Source: WTFY01 sp011523795
Lineage (GTDB): Bacteria > Pseudomonadota > Gammaproteobacteria > UBA4575
Assembly: GCA_965207475.1 (NCBI GenBank)
Contig: OZ242278.1
Location: 2,046,001 to 2,110,000, forward strand
Length of the DNA stretch: 64,000 nucleotides
Direction of reading: 5' to 3'
Shown: in pieces, positions 27,903 to 36,419 of the stretch
Layout: each line of letters starts with the position of its first letter
How positions within the stretch are numbered: the first letter of the stretch is position 1
Program-made: the position numbers and the translations under genes
The notes under the pieces: generated by a model
Told to the model about the DNA's origin: nothing
Seen by the model: the letters and a program-made list of their open reading frames with translations, nothing else
Database searches by the model: none

Positions 27903-28029
27903 TGAGACTAGGTCGTGGACTCATCAGCACGTAGCCGGATTCTGACGGTTTGCAATCTTGATCATGGCAAGGAAGTTGACGGCACGCTTTTCGTGGCGCG
28001 TGGCAATGCGCCGGAACTGCTTGAAATCC
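27903..28029 (-). mobile_element. Right-end remnant of an IS5-family insertion sequence
   Basis: On the minus strand 28029-27924 reads DFKQFRRIATRHEKRAVNFL and then AMIKIANRQNPATC before a TGA. This is the typical last 30-35 residues of IS5-group (IS427-like) transposases. Just beyond the stop, GAGACTAGGTCGTGGAC resembles an IS end. The rest of the transposase is absent, so the element is dead. Confidence 0.7.
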
Positions 28030-28065
28030 AGCACTTTACTTGGTTATTGAAAACAAGCACTTATC

Positions 28066-28296
28066 GTGCAATCATGGGATCAACACAGCTATGACAAGTC
28101 AAAAAGACCAATGGAAAAAGGGCCTTATCCCCTGAGTAACGCTGAAGTAACGCCACGCGGTGACAAGTTCATTATCACCATGCAAACCAAGCAAGGTGAG
28201 CAGCACAGGTATGAAGCCGACTACCTCGCCATATTAAAATTCGCCGCCAGGATGACGCAGGCTTACAGGGAATACAATAGAAAAGATGAAGGCTGA
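28066..28296 (+). CDS. Hypothetical protein, start uncertain
   Basis: 76 residues from GTG 28066, or 61 from ATG 28111. The body (NAEVTPRGDKFIITMQTKQG, then YEADYLAILKFAARMTQAYR) looks coding and soluble. An ATG at 28091 in another frame gives MTSQKDQWKKG, which would join naturally to PYPLSNAEV if one base were changed near the AAAAAGGG run at about 28114, so the gene may be slightly broken. It was not recognised. No operon partner is evident; the flanks are mobile-element and pseudogene debris. Confidence 0.4.
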   Translation: MQSWDQHSYDKSKRPMEKGPYPLSNAEVTPRGDKFIITMQTKQGEQHRYEADYLAILKFAARMTQAYREYNRKDEG

Positions 28297-28371
28297 TTAC
28301 AGGTGATGGTTATATTTGTGGATCAGTGTCAGAGGCATCCAGTCTATCAGGAGGGTTAGTCGCACTACCAG

Positions 28372-28668
28372 CTACTGTTTTCCTTTGTGGTGGCATCTGC
28401 GCTGTAACAGTTCTTCAGATTCTGCGAATTGCTCGGTTGTCAGGGTCTCTTTAGCTTGCGCGTGCGTGGCAGTGCGCGGCTCTTGATGGAAGCTTTTCAT
28501 TTTTTATGTTTGGCGTGCGTGATTTCCCAAGAGTGCATTTCCTGCTCGCAGCAAGTTCCTCGATAGCACAATTTACATACCCGCCTTTTTCACCGTGATC
28601 TGCGGATGCAGAGGCATCGCCCCCGTGGAAAGTATTGCAACCAGTAAACCAGGTGTTAATTTGTTCAT
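28372..28668 (-). pseudogene. Broken small secreted-protein gene
   Basis: ATG 28668 (AAGGA upstream) begins a signal peptide MNKLTPGLLVAILSTG. Shifting frame at the run of five C (28620-28624 region) continues it as GDASASADHGEKGGYVNC, giving a natural AxA cleavage site. A further piece, QAKETLTTEQFAESEELLQR to a stop at 28372, is in a third frame. The original product was perhaps 95-100 residues, exported and with a few Cys. Not recognised. The breaks may be real decay or assembly indels. Confidence 0.45.
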
Positions 28669-28816
28669 GGGCTCTTCCTTTGCATTGACCTTGAGGGTAA
28701 GTGTCAGCTTGCCTGGGTGCGCAAATGGCACGTTCAGTACTGCCGGGTCTGCCGGCGTCCTGTCCCCTGGATGAACTGGTGTTGAAAGGGGCATAGCAGG
28801 CATGACGCTCCAACTT

Positions 28817-29482
28817 TCAGAACCGTACATCGTTCAGCAACCGGTAGGCTTCAGCAGAACGGACACTTTCATTGCCCTTTGCATAGTCAATGGGCAGTCG
28901 TCCTTTTTTATCTGGAATTCCCGGATCCGCACCAACTGATAGCAGCATTTCGACAATCTTAGGGTTGTGATTGTAAGCGCTTGCCACGTGAAGCGGTGTG
29001 CGCCCGTACCTGTCTTTCCCGGTCAGGTCTGCACCGGCTTCCAGCAACGCTTCGATTACATGCGGATTGTTGTTATGGGCAGCGGCCATATGCAGCGGTG
29101 TAGCTCCATCCCCGGCTCGCATATGTACGTCTGCACCGGCCGCTAGTAATGTTTCAATGACAGATGGACTGTCTGTTTGGGCTGCAGCGACATGAAGCGG
29201 TGTACTTCCATACCTATTTCGTGCGTGCACATCTGCACCGGCCTCGAGCAATACATGAACGATGCCCGGATCATGCGCATGGGCAGACGCCGTGTGTAGC
29301 GGCGTGGCTCCATTTTCAGTACGCGCATTCAGCTTCGCACCCGCAGACAGGTAATATCGTACCTTCGATACCGTTGCCGTTTCAAAAAACAGCCTGCTGT
29401 TCCATCCGGCATACGCGGTGGCAAAGAGTGTCAGGCTGATTATTGCTGCATGGGCCAATACGAGTAATATTCTAGTCTTCAT
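28817..29482 (-). CDS. Exported ankyrin-repeat protein
   Basis: 221 residues from ATG 29482, preceded by GGGA; the frame is open further upstream but without signal sequence. Residues 1-25 form a Sec signal peptide (cleavage near AYA). Residues about 38-205 hold five ankyrin repeats with the motif G-x-TPLHxAxA and LLxAGAD, each around 34 residues. Such proteins mediate protein-protein contacts; periplasmic or secreted forms occur in host-associated and free-living bacteria. There is no obvious catalytic domain or operon partner. Confidence 0.85.
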   Translation of the reverse strand: MKTRILLVLAHAAIISLTLFATAYAGWNSRLFFETATVSKVRYYLSAGAKLNARTENGATPLHTASAHAHDPGIVHVLLEAGADVHARNRYGSTPLHVAAAQTDSPSVIETLLAAGADVHMRAGDGATPLHMAAAHNNNPHVIEALLEAGADLTGKDRYGRTPLHVASAYNHNPKIVEMLLSVGADPGIPDKKGRLPIDYAKGNESVRSAEAYRLLNDVRF

Positions 29483-29871
29483 TTTTCCCAGTCCACGACA
29501 CATAAAAGATTTACGGGTCACTGGTATCGGCAACAACCGGGTCTCGGAACCCAGGCCAGAAATCAATGTTGTCCCGATTCTATCATTATGTATTGAAGTT
29601 TGGATTCGGGAATGGTGTCCATCAGGGCACTGTGTGCTGCCCCTTGCCCGGTGAGGAATCGCCTGGGGCCATGGGCCGGGACTGGTGTGATACGCCGATC
29701 TGCAACAGCCTGGCAAGACCTCTGGCAGATTTGTGTCTTGCGCTGACCGGAACCTGTATCTGAATGCAGGAGTCTGGCCCGCTCCAGGCTGGGCCAACGC
29801 CTTTTGCTGCTTGCACTGTCACCTTGGGTCATAGATCATCCACTGGAACGGTTTGGTAGTGCTGAAACTGG
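29483..29871. other. Intergenic region, no gene supported
   Basis: About 390 bases between the divergent ankyrin gene and the dehydrogenase fragment. Several short frames overlap here on both strands without ribosome sites or recognised sequence. No strong promoter pair was found. Confidence 0.35.
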
Positions 29872-30444
29872 ATGGTTGGTTTGGAAATGAGCGGCTTACA
29901 GGCAGAAGAAATTGAAATCGGTATCATTGGACGGGGAACCTTGGCTGATTTAATCGCCATCCACCTTGGCAAAGCGGGCTATGCGCTGGGTGGGCTGGAG
30001 GATGAATCTGGTGTATCCAACAGTCTCATCTCCCGGGAATTTCCATCCCCTAGGATACTCGCGGGAGCCTGTCCGGTCATCGTCACGGCCCTGTCTGACG
30101 GGACCGAACTGGAAAGGGTTCTTTTTGGAGATACGGGCATTGCACAGTGCTGGAGGACGGACACGCTGGTCATAGACATGAGCACGGTGTCCCCCGAGTT
30201 CCTGCAGGAACTTTCTGAACAGCTTGTGGAAAATGGGATTGCATTTCTGGATGCCGTGATCATCAATGAGGATGCAGGAGACCCAGATTCCATACAAATG
30301 ATGCTGGTTGGTGGTGACGCCAACGATTACGAGAGAGCCTTACCGATCTTCGAGAAGATTGCCCGAAGCGTTCGGCACCTGGGCTCAAGTGGGGCCAGCC
30401 AGTTTTACCGCCAGGCGTTTGCCGTGAGGAAAAAGCGACAGTAG
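29872..30444 (+). CDS. NAD-binding domain of a beta-hydroxyacid dehydrogenase, C-terminal domain missing
   Basis: 190 residues. The Rossmann-type domain of the 3-hydroxyisobutyrate/6-phosphogluconate dehydrogenase superfamily is recognisable: IGIIGRGTLADLIAIHL, CPVIVTALSDGTELERVLFG and DTLVIDMSTVSPEF. The usual catalytic and dimerising all-helical C-terminal half (about 120 residues with the active-site Lys) is absent; the protein ends shortly after SSGASQFYRQAF. The cofactor turn reads GRGTLA instead of GxGxMG. It is therefore either a truncated relic or a NAD-sensing stub. An ATG at 29887 is an alternative start. Confidence 0.65.
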   Translation: MVGLEMSGLQAEEIEIGIIGRGTLADLIAIHLGKAGYALGGLEDESGVSNSLISREFPSPRILAGACPVIVTALSDGTELERVLFGDTGIAQCWRTDTLVIDMSTVSPEFLQELSEQLVENGIAFLDAVIINEDAGDPDSIQMMLVGGDANDYERALPIFEKIARSVRHLGSSGASQFYRQAFAVRKKRQ

Positions 30445-30526
30445 CCGTGAACAGCCCGCCGACGACTGCAACAGATGGTGTCGTCTTTTGGGATGCGCAT
30501 TGCCCGAGTCCAGTCATGCAGATGGA

Positions 30527-30554
30527 TTGAGTGCAGGGAATTTGGATATACTAT
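30527..30554 (+). promoter_or_regulatory. Candidate sigma-70 promoter for the HTH gene
   Basis: TTGAGT (30527-30532) and TACTAT (30549-30554) are spaced by 16 bases, with transcription expected near 30561 and a leader of about 87 bases to the HTH gene at 30648. Assigned by eye. Confidence 0.4.
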
Positions 30555-30647
30555 AGCCCTAGGACACCTGAAACTCCCAGGGCGAAACGGATTCGGCACA
30601 ATGCCTAGGGCAGTAGGAACAGGTATCTCAGCGGGGACTAGCAGAAT

Positions 30648-30872
30648 ATGGCGTTAGTAGAGTATGTCAGCATCACCAAGGCATCCAGGATTTCCGGGAT
30701 TCCTGTCACCAAGATTTATCGCTTCATCCATGCGGGTGAGCTTAAGGTGTATCAGCAAAACGACACGTATGAAATCAATATCCGGGACCTGATGAGAAAG
30801 AAGGCCAGGATGAAGGACCTGGAGTTGCTGGAGCCAGCATTCATGAACTTCATTTCCAAGGTAGACAAGTAA
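30648..30872 (+). CDS. Small helix-turn-helix DNA-binding protein
   Basis: 74 residues. Residues about 8-50 match the excisionase/MerR-like HTH_17 pattern: SITKASRISGIPVTKIYRFI, then HAGELKVYQQNDTYEINIRD (recognition helix followed by a wing). The remaining 24 residues form a charged helix. Proteins of this size act as recombination directionality factors, antitoxin-like or local regulators. It may be a relic of the mobile element that carries this region or control the divergent flavin reductase gene. Neither is shown. Confidence 0.7.
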   Translation: MALVEYVSITKASRISGIPVTKIYRFIHAGELKVYQQNDTYEINIRDLMRKKARMKDLELLEPAFMNFISKVDK

Positions 30873-30928
30873 ACCGGGGATATCGCGCGCGCGTACTTGG
30901 GCTACATGGCTGGCGACCGGTTTTCCGC

Positions 30929-31411
30929 CTAGGATTCCAGTTTTCGAAATCCTCCTGCATGCCAGACGGTGGGCAGGCCGGTGCCGAGGGTAAGGTGCTC
31001 TACCTCGCCGACAAGAATTACATGGTCACCTCCCGGGTAGACATGTTTCGTTCTGCACTCCAGGGAAACGGGGGTGTCCGGAAGAACCGGCAAGCCGACG
31101 CCACCTTCGATGAACTCATCGCCGGCAAACTTGTCACAGCCTTTCGTTGCAAATTTTATGGCCAGCTCCTCGTATTTCTCGTCGATAATGTTGACGGCAA
31201 ACTGCTTCCCCGTATTGAAGGGTTTGAAGCAATCTGCACTGTTTGCCAGGCATACGAGGATCAGTGGCGGGGAAAGGGAAAGCGAGGAGAAGGCAGAGGC
31301 AGTGAATCCGAACCTTTCTTCATTGACTGAAGTGGTGACTATGGTGACACCGCTCGGGAACAGGCCCATGGCCTGCTTGAACTGGTCTGTGCTGACTGCA
31401 TCGGTACTCAT
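30929..31411 (-). CDS. Flavin reductase domain protein (DIM6/NTAB family)
   Basis: 160 residues from ATG 31411; the frame is open upstream to 31522 but this start begins the normal domain. The flavin reductase core is clear: FPSGVTIVTTS, FGFTASAFSSLSLSPPLILV, FAVNIIDEKYEELA and PGGDHVILVGEVEHL. Members reduce FMN or FAD with NAD(P)H and hand it to a two-component monooxygenase. A likely partner is the SfnG-like oxygenase at 36.8 kb, which also has its own FMN reductase nearby. It is divergent from the sigma-54 regulator gene. Confidence 0.88.
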   Translation of the reverse strand: MSTDAVSTDQFKQAMGLFPSGVTIVTTSVNEERFGFTASAFSSLSLSPPLILVCLANSADCFKPFNTGKQFAVNIIDEKYEELAIKFATKGCDKFAGDEFIEGGVGLPVLPDTPVSLECRTKHVYPGGDHVILVGEVEHLTLGTGLPTVWHAGGFRKLES

Positions 31412-31621
31412 AGCATTATTCGCCTGTGGAAATGGAACTGGTACTGGTACAAGGGTAACGGTTGCATGCAGGGTGCTCCTTTCTGCCTCTCTGTAGTGGC
31501 AATGCAACCAGTATACCACCAAGCGGGCGTATCTGTCTGAGCCTGCCAGGCGTACTGCACCCGGGTTTCCAGGTTTTCTGACGTATCATTTAGACACATT
31601 TCATGACATTTGCTTGTCTTT

Positions 31622-31652
31622 TTGACACAATTGGAAATTCAGGCGGTATAAT
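31622..31652 (+). promoter_or_regulatory. Consensus sigma-70 promoter of the response regulator gene
   Basis: Perfect hexamers TTGACA (31622-31627) and TATAAT (31647-31652) with a 19-base spacer. Transcription would begin near 31660, giving a leader of about 56 bases. This points to constitutive expression of the regulator. Confidence 0.65.
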
Positions 31653-31715
31653 AGGCTGATGGACAGGTCGGAACTCCCGGTACAGGGAGAGTGCCTGAGA
31701 AATGAGGAGGTGCAG

Positions 31716-33104
31716 ATGCAGATTTCGCACAAGATTCTGGTAGTGGAACACGATATCGAATTCGGCGAGTCGGTCACACAGTTGCTTGAAAAAGAAGGCA
31801 TGACGGTAACTCATGTCAGGAAAGTATCAGAAGCCATGCCCAGGCTGCACTCGGAGGACTTCGACCTGGTGTTGAGTGATCTCAAGCTCAGCGGGCAGAC
31901 TGGGCTGGACTTGCTCAGGAAGATTCGCACATCGGGACTGGAGTGCCCGAGAGTCATCATGACACACTACACGTCAATAAAATGTGCCGTACAGGCCTTA
32001 CGCCTGGGTGCTGTCGACTACATACTCAAGCCGTTTTCAGACAAATACCTTATTCATGCAGTGACCCGGGCGATCAATGAACAGAGTATCCAGAAAGAGA
32101 ATCGCCAGCTGAAACGGAATCTGCAAAATGCATTGCACAACAGCACAGAGATCATTGGCGAGAGCCAGTCGGTACGGGAACTGAAAATCTTGTTGGACAG
32201 GGTTGGGCCGAGTGAGGCGACGGTACTCATCCAGGGGGAAAGTGGTACAGGAAAGGAGCTGGTCGCGATGGGGATCCATGAAGCGAGTCAGCGCTTTGAC
32301 GGCAATTTTGTTCCGGTGAACTGTGGCGCCATACCGGCTGAGCTGATGGAATCCGAGTTCTTTGGACACGTGAAGGGGGCATTCACGGGTGCAGTTTCTT
32401 CAAAAGACGGCCTGATTCGTGAAGCACATGGAGGCACGCTGTTTCTTGATGAAATTTCCGAACTCGCTCCGATGCTGCAGGTCAAATTGCTCAGGTTCAT
32501 TCAGGACAGGGTCGTGCGTCCCATTGGTGATAGCCAGTCGTTCAAGGTGGATGTCCGCATCATCGCTGCAAGCAACAGGGATCTGCAAAAAGAGGTCGCT
32601 GCAGGCCGCATGCGTGAGGACCTGTATTACCGGTTGAACGTCATCCAGGTCCTGGTACCGCCTCTGCGTCAGCGGCTGGATGATATCGAGTTGCTGTTGA
32701 ATTACTTCGTGAAACGATACAACCTGAAACTCGGCAGGAGAATCAGCCGGGTCAATGACAGTTTGTGCGAGTTCCTGAAGGATTATGACTGGCCGGGAAA
32801 TGTGCGTGAACTCGAGAATTCAGTCGAGCGTGCAATCATTCTGGCAAAGGGCGAGGAACTTGATATCGACGATTTCAAGCATATCAAAAGCAACGGGGCG
32901 AATGTCGCCATAAACGGCAATGGCCGCGAGAACTCACTGACGCCCCTGTCTGTTGAAGAGTATATGAAGAGTATCGTGCTCGAATATCAGAATCAGTGCA
33001 GTGAAACGGAGCTGGCCAAAATGCTGGGAATTGGGCGCAAGGCCCTTTGGATGCGCCGCAACCGTTGGGGACTGTACCGGGAGAAGCCTAGAAAAGTTTC
33101 TTAG
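31716..33104 (+). CDS. Sigma-54-dependent response regulator, NtrC type
   Basis: 462 residues from ATG 31716, with AGGAGG 5 bases upstream. Receiver domain at 1-120 with phospho-acceptor Asp55 (LVLSDLKLSG) and Lys105 (ILKPFS). AAA+ domain about 145-380: Walker A GESGTGKE (174-181), the sigma-54 contact loop GAFTGA (221-226), Walker B LFLDE (242-246). C-terminal Fis-type helix-turn-helix near 432-455 (TELAKMLGIGRKALW). It would activate sigma-54 promoters when phosphorylated. No histidine kinase gene is nearby, so it is an orphan here. The downstream binding-protein gene is a plausible target, but no good -24/-12 site was found before it. Confidence 0.93.
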   Translation: MQISHKILVVEHDIEFGESVTQLLEKEGMTVTHVRKVSEAMPRLHSEDFDLVLSDLKLSGQTGLDLLRKIRTSGLECPRVIMTHYTSIKCAVQALRLGAVDYILKPFSDKYLIHAVTRAINEQSIQKENRQLKRNLQNALHNSTEIIGESQSVRELKILLDRVGPSEATVLIQGESGTGKELVAMGIHEASQRFDGNFVPVNCGAIPAELMESEFFGHVKGAFTGAVSSKDGLIREAHGGTLFLDEISELAPMLQVKLLRFIQDRVVRPIGDSQSFKVDVRIIAASNRDLQKEVAAGRMREDLYYRLNVIQVLVPPLRQRLDDIELLLNYFVKRYNLKLGRRISRVNDSLCEFLKDYDWPGNVRELENSVERAIILAKGEELDIDDFKHIKSNGANVAINGNGRENSLTPLSVEEYMKSIVLEYQNQCSETELAKMLGIGRKALWMRRNRWGLYREKPRKVS

Positions 33105-33454
33105 GTACTCGCTCCGCCGCCGATTGTCCCCGGCTGTGGGCAGCTGTAACGGTCGTGTACCAGGGGGTTCAGGCCCGTTGACCAGTTCCTTGCTGCAATC
33201 TTCACCCTTGTTTCCAAACTGCCACGGCATGTATCGGATTGAAACACTTATTCCTGAAGACATGGTTGAATGTGGTACAAGCGGTAGGTTCACGACTTGG
33301 TACGAGTTTTGCATGAGTCTGATTGACTGGAGTCATTATTAATTAGGGTATGTATTTGATGTTCGATACTGGCTCTTCTTAAGACTTTGGTGTTAAATGC
33401 CATTGGCTATATGCATATACCAGGAACAAATAACTCAAGTTGAGGAGTGACAAT
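33105..33454. other. Intergenic region before the binding-protein gene
   Basis: 350 bases. No gene is supported. A weak sigma-70-like pair TTGGTG with TATGCA (spacer 17) lies near 33392-33420, close to a palindrome ATATGCATAT. I searched by eye for a sigma-54 element (GG-N10-GC) and found none that fits. Confidence 0.3.
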
Positions 33455-34876
33455 ATGATACGAAAAAATATAAAACGGACGATTGTGTTGGCAATTTCCT
33501 TTACAGCTCTGCTGTTAGGTTCGTTGCCAGCCTTCTCGGAACAGATGTACATCCCGATACCAAGCTATCGAGTTGGCCCATACGCGGCTGGTGGAACTGG
33601 TTATTACGGGGGCATCCTCGATTACTACAACCTGAAGAACATTCGGGATGGAGGCGTAGGCGGTGTTCAGCTCATCTGGTCAGAGTGCGAAACGGAATAC
33701 GCTGTAGAAAGAGGCGTGGAATGCTACAAGCGCATGAAGGACCGTGAAGGTGGTGCGCTGTTTTTCGATCCGCTCAGCGTGGGTATAGCAATTGCACTGA
33801 ACGAAGTAGTGCGTGCGGACAAGATTCCCATGATCACAGTGAATCACGGCATGAGTGAAACCATGGATGGCGAAGTCTTCCCTTATGTATTCCCGCTGGG
33901 AATGGGTGTTCCGGATGAGTACAACGCGACTGTACGTTTCATGGCTCATCTGGTGACAGGGGATAATCCCAACACGGTTGACCTGAAAGCAGCCATGTCT
34001 GGTAAGAAAGTGGTTACTTTGTTTCATGGTTCACCCTATGGAAGAAATGCACTTGAGTACATGGATGCAATGGGTGAGGAATATGGATTCGAGCACCATA
34101 AGATTGAGATACCGCATCCTGGTAACGAGCAGGGATCTCAGTGGACGCGAATCCGCAAGCTGAAGCCTGACTTCGTGTTTCTGCGTGGTTGGGGCGTGAT
34201 GAATCCGGTTGCAATTCAGGCAGCCGCCCGAATCGGGTTCCCGGTTGACCATCTGATTGGAAACATCTGGAGCAACTCTGACGAGGACGTACGGCCAGCC
34301 GGCAAGGCAGCGCATGGCTATCAGGCGATTACCACGCACCCCGCAGGAATCTTTACCAAGGTTCAGCAGGAGATAATTGACATCGTCTATGGAGATGGGA
34401 AAGGAGACCTGCAGGACAAAAGCCGTCTGGGTAGTGTGTATCACAACCTGGGCATAACGGCTGGAATCATGCACGTGGAAGCCATTATCAATGCGCAAAA
34501 ACGATGGGGTAACAAAGCCTTGAATGCACGTCAGGTGCGCTGGGGTTTTGAGAACATCTATTTCGACGAGAAGCGTGTTGAGGAGTTGGGGGCCACCGGG
34601 TTGCTTGCACCAATGAAAGTGACGTGCAAGGACCACATCGGCGGTCATAACTCGAAGTTCCAGAAATACGATGTAGAAAAGAGGCAATGGGAAATCGTGA
34701 CGCCGTGGATCAAGAGTCAAGCACCACCGGAAATGCTGTACAGCTTGGCTGAAATCTACAGATCAGAAAACAAGATCGAAAAGCGTGACTGCAATAACCC
34801 CGATGATCGTGACAACTGGACATTGGAAGGTGAACAGCCTCCGGTACCTGAAGGAGTGAGTACTTGGAGCAGCTAA
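33455..34876 (+). CDS. Branched-chain amino acid-type ABC transporter substrate-binding protein
   Basis: 473 residues from ATG 33455, after GAGGAG. Signal peptide 1-28 (cleavage near PAFS). The mature part matches the Peripla_BP_6 (Liv) family subgroup found with acyl-CoA ligase and Liv ATPase genes: PSYRVGPYAAGG near the N-terminus and WSECETEYAVERGVECY shortly after. Many such proteins bind aromatic or alicyclic acids or other hydrocarbon products rather than amino acids. The ligase and LivG-like genes of such a set occur 28 kb away at 61.8-64 kb. It stands alone here and is followed by a terminator-like hairpin. Confidence 0.88.
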   Translation: MIRKNIKRTIVLAISFTALLLGSLPAFSEQMYIPIPSYRVGPYAAGGTGYYGGILDYYNLKNIRDGGVGGVQLIWSECETEYAVERGVECYKRMKDREGGALFFDPLSVGIAIALNEVVRADKIPMITVNHGMSETMDGEVFPYVFPLGMGVPDEYNATVRFMAHLVTGDNPNTVDLKAAMSGKKVVTLFHGSPYGRNALEYMDAMGEEYGFEHHKIEIPHPGNEQGSQWTRIRKLKPDFVFLRGWGVMNPVAIQAAARIGFPVDHLIGNIWSNSDEDVRPAGKAAHGYQAITTHPAGIFTKVQQEIIDIVYGDGKGDLQDKSRLGSVYHNLGITAGIMHVEAIINAQKRWGNKALNARQVRWGFENIYFDEKRVEELGATGLLAPMKVTCKDHIGGHNSKFQKYDVEKRQWEIVTPWIKSQAPPEMLYSLAEIYRSENKIEKRDCNNPDDRDNWTLEGEQPPVPEGVSTWSS

Positions 34877-34925
34877 CGATCAAACAAATGATCATGAGAG
34901 TTAGTAAATGTTGATTATTGCGAAA

Positions 34926-34964
34926 ATAGCCGGATACAAGGATGTGGTCCGGCTATATTTGTTC
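34926..34964 (+). terminator. Terminator-like hairpin after the binding-protein gene
   Basis: ATAGCCGGA (34926-34934) pairs with TCCGGCTAT (34948-34956), a 9-bp stem with a 13-base loop, followed by the T-rich ATTTGTTC. It lies 50 bases after the stop codon. Confidence 0.6.
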
Positions 34965-35064
34965 TAATCTGGACTAGTTTGAATGATCGTCTCGAGAACC
35001 CTGATTCAATACATGCGTGAGGTTATGGCCGCAGAGCTTGTCTGATAATTCTGAGTTTTTAACG

Positions 35065-36306
35065 ATGCCTAAGTGGGAACCCATCAGCTTTAACACGATT
35101 TCAGAAGCGCTTGTTGAATTGCGTCGGGGAAATCTCGTGATCGTGGTAGATGATGAAAATCGTGAAAACGAGGGTGATTTTGTCGGAGCGGCGGAAAAGT
35201 GTACGCCTGAGATGATCAATTTCATGGCTGCTCAGGGGCGCGGACTCATTTGTGCAGCGATCACCGAGCAGCGAACCGAAGAAATCGGTCTGGACCTGAT
35301 GGTGCCCAAGGATGAAAACAATGCGTTACACGCCACACCCTTTACGGTATCGGTAGATTTAAAACACGGTACGACTACGGGAATTTCGACCGCAGATCGG
35401 GCAAAGACTGTCAAGGCGCTGTCTGACCCGCAAATAACCAAAGAGGATTTTGCACGGCCTGGCCATGTATTTCCACTCAAGTCAACGGAAGGAGGGGTTT
35501 TTCAGAGAGAGGGTCATACCGAGGCGGCTACGGACCTGATGGGGCTGGCCGGCTTGCGAAAGGCTGGTGTGCTGTGTGAAATCCTGAAAGAGGATGGCAC
35601 CATGGCAAGGCTGCCTGACCTGGTGGAGATTGCAAAGCAGCACAACCTGAAGATCATCACGATCAGGGAGCTGATCCGCTACAGGCTTCGCATGGAGTCC
35701 AGGGTAGAGCGCGTGGTCACTGTCCAGCTCCCGACACGGAGCGGCGAATTCGAATTGATAGCGTTCCGTGACAACTTCACTCATCGGGAACACATGGCCT
35801 TGGTAAAGGGTTCGTGGAGCCAAGATGAAGATGTGCTTGTCAGAATCCACTCCGAGTGCCTTACTGGAGATGTATTCCACTCGGCACGGTGTGACTGCGG
35901 GGACCAGCTAGAGATTGCCATGCAACTTGTACAGGAAAAGGAATGCGGTGTGGTGCTGTATATGAGGGAAGAAGGCCGGGGCATTGGTTTGGTCAGCAAA
36001 CTCAAAGCCTATTCCTTGCAGGAATGCGGGTTTGACACGGTTCAGGCAAATCGTGCGCTGGGATTTGATGCGGATCAAAGGGATCATTCGGTAGCCGCCC
36101 ATATGCTTCATGCCCTACATGTGAAGCGTGTTCAGTTATTGACGAACAACCCAAACAAGTGCAGCTGGCTGGAGAATTATGGAATAAAGCTGGTGAAGCG
36201 TATTCCCATCCTGTCTTCTAGCACCCCGAATAAGTTGGGCAAGGACTACATGAAGGTAAAAAGGGAGAAGCTGGGCCATATAATTGCTATAGATAAAGAG
36301 AAGTAG
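35065..36306 (+). CDS. ribBA: Bifunctional 3,4-dihydroxy-2-butanone-4-phosphate synthase / GTP cyclohydrolase II-type protein
   Basis: 413 residues from ATG 35065. The N-terminal RibB domain (1-205) has DDENRENEGDFVGAAE and HTEAATDLMGLAG. The C-terminal RibA domain (about 210-405) has the zinc site SECLTGDVFHSARCDCGDQL and REEGRGIGL. Together they supply the two precursors of riboflavin. The RibA catalytic loop reads DTVQANRALGFDADQRDH, close to the family but with Gln for Glu, so full RibA activity is likely but not certain. The gene stands apart from other rib genes and close to FMN-dependent enzymes, which suggests extra flavin supply. No FMN riboswitch was recognised upstream. Confidence 0.92.
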   Translation: MPKWEPISFNTISEALVELRRGNLVIVVDDENRENEGDFVGAAEKCTPEMINFMAAQGRGLICAAITEQRTEEIGLDLMVPKDENNALHATPFTVSVDLKHGTTTGISTADRAKTVKALSDPQITKEDFARPGHVFPLKSTEGGVFQREGHTEAATDLMGLAGLRKAGVLCEILKEDGTMARLPDLVEIAKQHNLKIITIRELIRYRLRMESRVERVVTVQLPTRSGEFELIAFRDNFTHREHMALVKGSWSQDEDVLVRIHSECLTGDVFHSARCDCGDQLEIAMQLVQEKECGVVLYMREEGRGIGLVSKLKAYSLQECGFDTVQANRALGFDADQRDHSVAAHMLHALHVKRVQLLTNNPNKCSWLENYGIKLVKRIPILSSSTPNKLGKDYMKVKREKLGHIIAIDKEK

Positions 36307-36419
36307 TTGGAGTATGAGTTACCTGTTCGCACTGCAGCAGACAATGCATAGTGCAGGGAGCTGAAATTAATTATACTTAGTGCCGTTTTTTATTTTAGTG
36401 ATTATGAGGAGGCTGACAG

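Noticed and set aside
29563..29832. Hypothetical genes between the ankyrin gene and the dehydrogenase fragment
   Set aside because: Overlapping short frames on both strands with no ribosome site or recognised sequence.
33300..33454. Sigma-54 promoter for the binding-protein gene
   Set aside because: Candidate GG and GC pairs have 8 or 6 bases between them instead of 10, and the closest 10-base spacing lacks the GC.
34900..35064. FMN riboswitch before ribBA
   Set aside because: The conserved RFN elements (such as AGGGCGGGGTGAAAT and the matching 3' parts) were not seen; only a terminator hairpin of the gene before was found.
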